64,000 nt of DNA, from assembly GCF_035013185.1 (NCBI RefSeq), contig NZ_JAYGJO010000012.1, positions 1-64,000 of the forward strand. The letters are read 5' to 3'. The notes below the pieces were generated by a model. The model was not told the DNA's origin, ran no database searches, and saw only the letters and a program-made list of their open reading frames with translations. This stretch comes from Acerihabitans sp035013185. GTDB taxonomy: Bacteria; Pseudomonadota; Gammaproteobacteria; Enterobacterales; Enterobacteriaceae. Shown here one piece after another: positions 59,372-64,000 of this stretch; position 1 is the stretch's first letter; each line of letters starts with the position of its first letter. The translations under genes were made by a program, and so were the position numbers.

Positions 59372-61387
59372 ATGAGTGCATTTCAGTTACTCAGCGGCTC
59401 ACTCGGGCTGTACATTATCGGTGGTTTGCTCTCGCTGTTGCTGGCCCGTCAGGAGCATCTGGCAATATGGGTCGCCGGCCTGACGGCGATGGCCGGTGGC
59501 ATCCTCGGCCTGCTGGCCGCCGCACCGGTACTGCTTAGTGGGGAAACCCTCACCTATACCACCGCCGGTCCTTTTCCCTTCGCTGCGTTCAGCGTGCGCC
59601 TGGACGGTCTGGCGGCTTTTATGCTGCTGGTGATTTCCTTGTTGGTGACCGTATGCGCCCTCTACTCCATTGCCTATGTGCGTGAATATATAGGCCGGGG
59701 CGCGGCGGCAATGGGGTTCTTTATGAACCTGTTTATCGCCTCCATGGTTACGCTGGTGGTGATGGATAATGCCTTCTGGTTTATCATTTTCTTCGAAATG
59801 ATGTCGCTGGCGTCCTGGTTCCTGGTGATAGCCGATCAGGACGAAGAGTCAATTAACGCCGGGCTGCTCTACTTCTTTATTGCCCACGCCGGTTCGGTGC
59901 TGATCATGGTGTCGTTCTTCTTGATGTGGCGGCAAAGCGGCAGCCTGGAATTTGCCTCGTTTCGTACCTTATCCATGTCCCCCGCCGCCGCCTCGGTGGT
60001 GTTCCTGCTCGCATTTTTTGGTTTCGGTGCCAAGGCGGGCATGCTGCCATTACACAGTTGGCTGCCGCGCGCACATCCCGCGGCCCCTTCTCATGCATCG
60101 GCCTTGATGTCCGGCGTAATGGTAAAAATCGGCATCTTCGGCATTATCAAGGTGGGGATCGACCTGCTGGGTGCCAGCCAACTTTGGTGGGGCATTATGG
60201 TGCTGGCCTTTGGCGCAGTATCCTCAGTGCTTGGGGTACTCTATGCCTTGGCGGAGCACGATATTAAACGCTTACTGGCCTGGCATACGGTGGAAAACAT
60301 CGGCATCATTTTGATGGGGGTCGGCGTGGGCATGATTGGCATTGCCGCCCATCATCCGGTACTGGCCGCGCTGGGCCTGCTTGGCGCACTCTACCATCTG
60401 TTGAACCATGCCGTATTCAAAGGGTTACTGTTTCTCGGTGCCGGTGCGATTATCTGGCGGGTGCACAGCCGGGATATGGAAAAGATGGGGGGACTGGGCC
60501 GGCTGATGCCGCTCACCGCCGTGGCATTTTTGATCGGTTGTATGGCGATCTCCGCGCTGCCGCCGCTAAACGGATTTGTCAGCGAGTGGTACACCTACCA
60601 ATCCCTGTTTACCATGAGCCATGACGGCAGCTTTATTATGCGACTGAGCGGTCCGGTAGCCATCGTGATGCTGGCGATCACAGGTGCGTTGGCGGCCATG
60701 TGTTTTGTTAAAGTCTATGGCATCAGTTTTTGCGGCGCGCCACGCAGCGAACGGGCTTCCCAGGCGCGTGAGGTGCCTTGGCAAATGACGCTGTCTATGC
60801 TGCTGCTGGCGCTGCTGTGCGTCGCTTTGGGCGCCGGGGCCTCGGTGGTAGCACCGATATTGGCCAGCGTAGCCGCCGGCTTAAGCCATGCCCATGAGAT
60901 TACCGTGGTGCAAGGTACGCTGCTCATTCCCCAACAGGCCAGCCAGGCCATGCTGTCCCCCTTGTTGATATTGATCTTGCTGCTGGCCTTGCCGCTGATT
61001 CCGCTGGGCATTTACCTGTTGCGCAAAGGCGATCAGCCGGGTTATCGCCGCCACGGCGAACCCTGGGCCTGCGGTTATGCCTGGGAACCGCTGATGGCCA
61101 TGTCAGCCGGCAGCTTTACCCAACCGCTGCGCGTGATGTTCTCCGGTCTTTACCGGTTGCGCAGCCAGCTTGATCCTTCCCCGCTGCTGCGCCGTGTATT
61201 GGAGCGTGTGACTGAAAGCGCCGGCCGGATCGAGCCATTTTGGGATGACGATATCATTAATCCATTGGTACGTATCACCCAGCGATTAGGGGTGAGGGTC
61301 CAGGTGTTGCAGGGGGGGGATTTTCGTATCTACTGCCTGTACGTGGTCGCCGCGCTGGTGATCTTGCTGCTTGCCACCGCCCTCTGA
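59372..61387 (+). CDS. hyfB: Hydrogenase-4 membrane subunit HyfB
   Basis: A 671-residue membrane protein (E. coli HyfB 672) with about 14-16 helices, related to antiporter-like NuoL/MrpA proteins and likely to couple redox chemistry to ion movement. The proton-conducting block (FGFGAKAGMLPLHSWLPRAHPAAPSHASALMSG) and the helix KRLLAWHTVENIGIILMGVGVGM are well kept. The gene lies 2 bases after hyfA, with coupled translation. It is unbroken. Confidence 0.94.
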   Translation: MSAFQLLSGSLGLYIIGGLLSLLLARQEHLAIWVAGLTAMAGGILGLLAAAPVLLSGETLTYTTAGPFPFAAFSVRLDGLAAFMLLVISLLVTVCALYSIAYVREYIGRGAAAMGFFMNLFIASMVTLVVMDNAFWFIIFFEMMSLASWFLVIADQDEESINAGLLYFFIAHAGSVLIMVSFFLMWRQSGSLEFASFRTLSMSPAAASVVFLLAFFGFGAKAGMLPLHSWLPRAHPAAPSHASALMSGVMVKIGIFGIIKVGIDLLGASQLWWGIMVLAFGAVSSVLGVLYALAEHDIKRLLAWHTVENIGIILMGVGVGMIGIAAHHPVLAALGLLGALYHLLNHAVFKGLLFLGAGAIIWRVHSRDMEKMGGLGRLMPLTAVAFLIGCMAISALPPLNGFVSEWYTYQSLFTMSHDGSFIMRLSGPVAIVMLAITGALAAMCFVKVYGISFCGAPRSERASQAREVPWQMTLSMLLLALLCVALGAGASVVAPILASVAAGLSHAHEITVVQGTLLIPQQASQAMLSPLLILILLLALPLIPLGIYLLRKGDQPGYRRHGEPWACGYAWEPLMAMSAGSFTQPLRVMFSGLYRLRSQLDPSPLLRRVLERVTESAGRIEPFWDDDIINPLVRITQRLGVRVQVLQGGDFRIYCLYVVAALVILLLATAL

Positions 61388-61398
61388 GGAGATAGACC

Positions 61399-62349
61399 AT
61401 GTTGATACAACCATTGCCGTCGCTGACCATGGGGCTGTTTGCGCTGGTTCAAGCCCTGCTGCTGTTGGCGATAACCCCGCTAATGACCGGTATTTCACGC
61501 CAAATCCGCGCCCGAATGCACTCCCGGCGCGGACCTGGCATCGGGCAAGATTATCGCGATTTGATCAAGCTGTTAATGCGCCAGGACGTGGCGCCAGAAC
61601 AGGCCGGTCCGGTATTTCGTGTCATGCCCTATGTCTTGATAGGCAGCATGTTGCTGGTCGCCATGACCCTACCCATATTGACCCGGTTCTCACCGTTTGG
61701 CGCGGCGGGGGATCTGATTGCCCTGTTGTACCTGTTCGCCTTGTTTCGCTTCTTTTTCTCGCTGGCCGGGCTCGATACCGGCAGCACCTTCGCCGGTATC
61801 GGCGCCAGCCGCGAGCTGACGTTGGGGGTTCTGGTGGAGCCCACCTTGATGCTGGCGCTACTGGTGGTGGCGATGATTGCCGGTTCCACCAATATCGGCA
61901 CCATCGGTGCGACCCTGTCTGCGGGTTGGCAATCACCTACCGCCACCCTGCTGGCACTGTTGGCCTGCGGCTTCGCTACCTTTATCGAAATGGGCAAAAT
62001 CCCCTTCGACGTAGCGGAAGCAGAGCAAGAGCTGCAAGAGGGCCCGCTAACGGAGTATAGCGGCTCCGGCCTGGCACTGGTGAAATGGGGTCTTGGCCTC
62101 AAACAGGTGGTGATGGCTGAACTGTTTTTGGTGGTATTTTTTCCCTTCGGCAACGCGGCCGAACTCACTGCCGGTGCCTTACTGTGGGCGCTGGTCGCCA
62201 TGATGATTAAATTGCTGGTGGTATTTATTCTCGCTTCCCTGTTTGAAAACAGCTTGGCGCGCGGACGTTTTTTATTGATTCCGCGCGTGACCTGGTTGGG
62301 ATTCGGCGTCGCCGCGTTGTCCTTTGTTTTTTACCTCACCGGACTTTAA
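61399..62349 (+). CDS. hyfC: Hydrogenase-4 membrane subunit HyfC
   Basis: A 316-residue NuoH/HycD-like subunit with eight helices that anchors the hydrogenase arm. Motifs include MHSRRGPGIGQDYRDLIKLLMRQDV and EMGKIPFDVAEAEQELQEGPLTEYSG, the conserved quinone-site-like loop of NuoH relatives. Spacing to hyfB is 11 bases, with GAGGAGA before ATG 61399. Confidence 0.94.
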   Translation: MLIQPLPSLTMGLFALVQALLLLAITPLMTGISRQIRARMHSRRGPGIGQDYRDLIKLLMRQDVAPEQAGPVFRVMPYVLIGSMLLVAMTLPILTRFSPFGAAGDLIALLYLFALFRFFFSLAGLDTGSTFAGIGASRELTLGVLVEPTLMLALLVVAMIAGSTNIGTIGATLSAGWQSPTATLLALLACGFATFIEMGKIPFDVAEAEQELQEGPLTEYSGSGLALVKWGLGLKQVVMAELFLVVFFPFGNAAELTAGALLWALVAMMIKLLVVFILASLFENSLARGRFLLIPRVTWLGFGVAALSFVFYLTGL

Positions 62350-62367
62350 GGAGCCAGGAAATTCATT

Positions 62368-63807
62368 ATGGAGAATATAGCCCTTGCGACTGTTCTGGTC
62401 CCGTTTGTCGGCGCGCTGCTGACCGCCTGTCTACCTCAAAGGATGGCAAAATGGCTGTGCACGCTGTTTGCGTTGCTGGCCACTGTCGGCACGTTACTGC
62501 TGGCACAGGCGTTTTTTTCCGGCGGTAAAATCGCCACCACCTATACCTTGCTGCACTATGGCGATGTTGCGCTCATTGGCATCACCATCGACCGTATCAG
62601 TACGTTGATCGTGTTTGCCGTGGTGTTTTTAGGATTACTGGTCAGCCTCTATTCCACCGGTTATCTGACCACCGGCAACCGCGAACATCCCCATGAAGGC
62701 ACCAATCGTTATTATGCCTTCCTGCTGGTGTTTATCGGCGCGATGGCCGGGTTGGTACTCTCGTCCACCCTCCTTGGCCAACTGTTGTTCTTTGAAATCA
62801 CCGGTGGCTGCTCCTGGGCGCTTATCGGTTATTACAGTACGCCGAAAGCCCAGCGTTCAGCCATGAAAGCACTGCTGATCACCCACTTTGCCTCTATAGG
62901 GTTGTATCTGGCGGCGGCGATGCTGTTTGTCACCACCGGCACCTTTGCCCTGAGCGCCTTGAGCCAGTTGCACGGCGACGTTGCGCTTATCGTCTTCGGC
63001 GGCATATTAGTGGCGGCCTGGGGAAAATCAGCACAATTGCCGTTGCAGGCCTGGCTGCCTGATGCCATGGAGGCGCCAACACCGGTCAGCGCCTATCTGC
63101 ATGCAGCCTCGATGGTGAAAGTCGGGGTGTATATTTTTGCCCGCGCTATCCTGTCGGCGGGTGATGTACCGCATATTATTGGCTGGGTCGGCATGGTGAT
63201 GGCGGTGATCACCATGATCTACGGGTTTATAATGTATCTGCCGCAAAAGGACATGAAACGCCTGTTGGCATGGTCCACTATCACCCAATTGGCCTACATC
63301 TTTTTTGCCCTGTCACTGGCGATTTTAGGTTCCAAGGAAGCGTTCACTGGGGCCATCGCTTACATCTTTAACCATGCCTTCGCCAAGAGCCTGTTCTTTC
63401 TGGTCGCCGGCGCACTCAGCTACAGCTGCGGCACCCGCATGCTACCACGACTGCGCGGGGTACTCGGCAAGATGCCGTTAGTCGGCATCGGCTTTTGCGT
63501 CGCGGCGCTGGCCATCACCGGTGTACCGCCATTTAACGGTTTTTTCAGTAAGTTCCCGATTTTCGCCGCCGGTTTCGCCCTGTCGCGCCAGTATTGGGTG
63601 CTGACGCCACTGATGATTCTGGTATTGATTGAATCCGTCGCCAGCTTCGTCTGGTTACTCTATTGGTTTGGGCGCGTGGTTCCCGGCAAGCCCAGCGATG
63701 AGGTGGCTCAAGCCGCACCGATCCCGCTGGCCATGAGTGCGGTGCTTGCCGTGCTGGTGGTGATGTCGCTGTGCTCCAGTTTTATTGCCGTTGCCTGGCT
63801 TGGATAA
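62368..63807 (+). CDS. hyfD: Hydrogenase-4 membrane subunit HyfD
   Basis: A 479-residue NuoN/NuoM-like antiporter subunit. Typical landmarks are GKSAQLPLQAWLPDAMEAPTPVSAYLHAASMVKVGVYIFAR and KDMKRLLAWSTITQLAYIFFALSLA. HyfD is one of the extra subunits that distinguish Hyf from the smaller Hyc complex. TAAGGAG lies before its start. Follows hyfC by 18 bases. Confidence 0.94.
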   Translation: MENIALATVLVPFVGALLTACLPQRMAKWLCTLFALLATVGTLLLAQAFFSGGKIATTYTLLHYGDVALIGITIDRISTLIVFAVVFLGLLVSLYSTGYLTTGNREHPHEGTNRYYAFLLVFIGAMAGLVLSSTLLGQLLFFEITGGCSWALIGYYSTPKAQRSAMKALLITHFASIGLYLAAAMLFVTTGTFALSALSQLHGDVALIVFGGILVAAWGKSAQLPLQAWLPDAMEAPTPVSAYLHAASMVKVGVYIFARAILSAGDVPHIIGWVGMVMAVITMIYGFIMYLPQKDMKRLLAWSTITQLAYIFFALSLAILGSKEAFTGAIAYIFNHAFAKSLFFLVAGALSYSCGTRMLPRLRGVLGKMPLVGIGFCVAALAITGVPPFNGFFSKFPIFAAGFALSRQYWVLTPLMILVLIESVASFVWLLYWFGRVVPGKPSDEVAQAAPIPLAMSAVLAVLVVMSLCSSFIAVAWLG

Positions 63808-63818
63808 GGAAGAAGACT

Positions 63819-64000
63819 ATGACCGGATCTCTTATTGTCAATAACCTGGCAGGGCTGATGATGATCACCTCACTGCTGGTGATTGGCGCCAAACGCCCCA
63901 TCGTCTCTTGCTGTTTATATGCACTGCAGTCGCTGGTATTGGTGTTGATTTTCTTCACCCTGGCAGAAACGCTGCATGCTCATCAATTATTACTGTGGTC
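63819..64000 (+). CDS. hyfE: Hydrogenase-4 membrane subunit HyfE, 5' part only
   Basis: The first 60 codons are present and continue past the window edge. The N-terminus (MTGSLIVNNLAGLMMITSLL, then SCCLYALQSLVLVLIFFTLAE) agrees with HyfE of E. coli. AAGGAAGAAG before ATG 63819 is the ribosome site. HyfE is a small (about 216-residue) membrane subunit; the following genes should be hyfF onward. Confidence 0.9.
   Translation, partial: MTGSLIVNNLAGLMMITSLLVIGAKRPIVSCCLYALQSLVLVLIFFTLAETLHAHQLLLW

Overview
The window looks like a chromosomal segment of a plant- or insect-associated member of Enterobacterales, most likely Pectobacteriaceae or a Sodalis/Brenneria-type relative. This is inferred from gene content: KdgM porins, PaeY, PemA and a PL2 pectate lyase sit in the same 64 kb as DcuA, YddG, a CecR-YbhGFSR set, an OmpC-type porin, and hyp plus hyf hydrogenase genes, all close to enterobacterial forms. 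No rRNA, tRNA or CRISPR array was seen.

Region by region. (1) 1-7.2 kb: a decayed IS3-family transposase, then a pectin-use operon on the + strand (two KdgM-family porins, PaeY, PemA, periplasmic PL2 lyase) behind a near-perfect KdgR-type palindrome. (2) 7.3-9.9 kb: an insertion-sequence graveyard. An IS66-type element sits inside an IS256-family remnant, and its broken right end is joined to a type II toxin-antitoxin pair that has lost the N-terminus of its toxin. (3) 10-26.5 kb: housekeeping and transport genes: YgdI/R-like lipoprotein, nitroreductase, MFS carrier, an anaerobic C4-dicarboxylate pair (DASS antiporter and class I fumarase) behind a consensus FNR box, a YmiA-like micro-protein, GNAT enzyme, DcuA, a 48-residue secreted peptide, YddG, a GlxA-type regulator, a lipoprotein serine protease, a Maa/LacA-type acetyltransferase and a YciI-like protein. 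(4) 26.5-33 kb: an AT-rich island with one 1927-codon gene for a very large toxin-like protein that I could not assign to a named family. (5) 33.2-39.7 kb: a CRP-preceded operon with an enolase-superfamily enzyme and a complete five-gene Opp/Dpp-type ABC importer. (6) 39.8-51.1 kb: DUF1003 protein, AEC carrier, OmpC/F-like porin, YhcN/BhsA peptide, CecR-YbhGFSR export operon and an MFS carrier. (7) 51.4-64 kb: a 10-copy octanucleotide repeat, hypABCDEF on the - strand and, divergently, hyfABCD plus the start of hyfE, with sigma-54, enhancer-like and FNR-like sites between them.

How they fit together. Operon 1 takes pectin fragments across the outer membrane, deacetylates and demethylates them, then cuts them in the periplasm. 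DcuA, the DASS antiporter and fumarase support anaerobic C4-dicarboxylate exchange and fumarate respiration. The hyp genes mature the [NiFe] centre of the hydrogenase-4/formate hydrogenlyase-2 encoded by hyf. HypB carries an unusually long histidine-rich, probably nickel-storing, extension. The least explained parts are the giant AT-rich gene, the octanucleotide repeat, and several perfect palindromes upstream of small genes.
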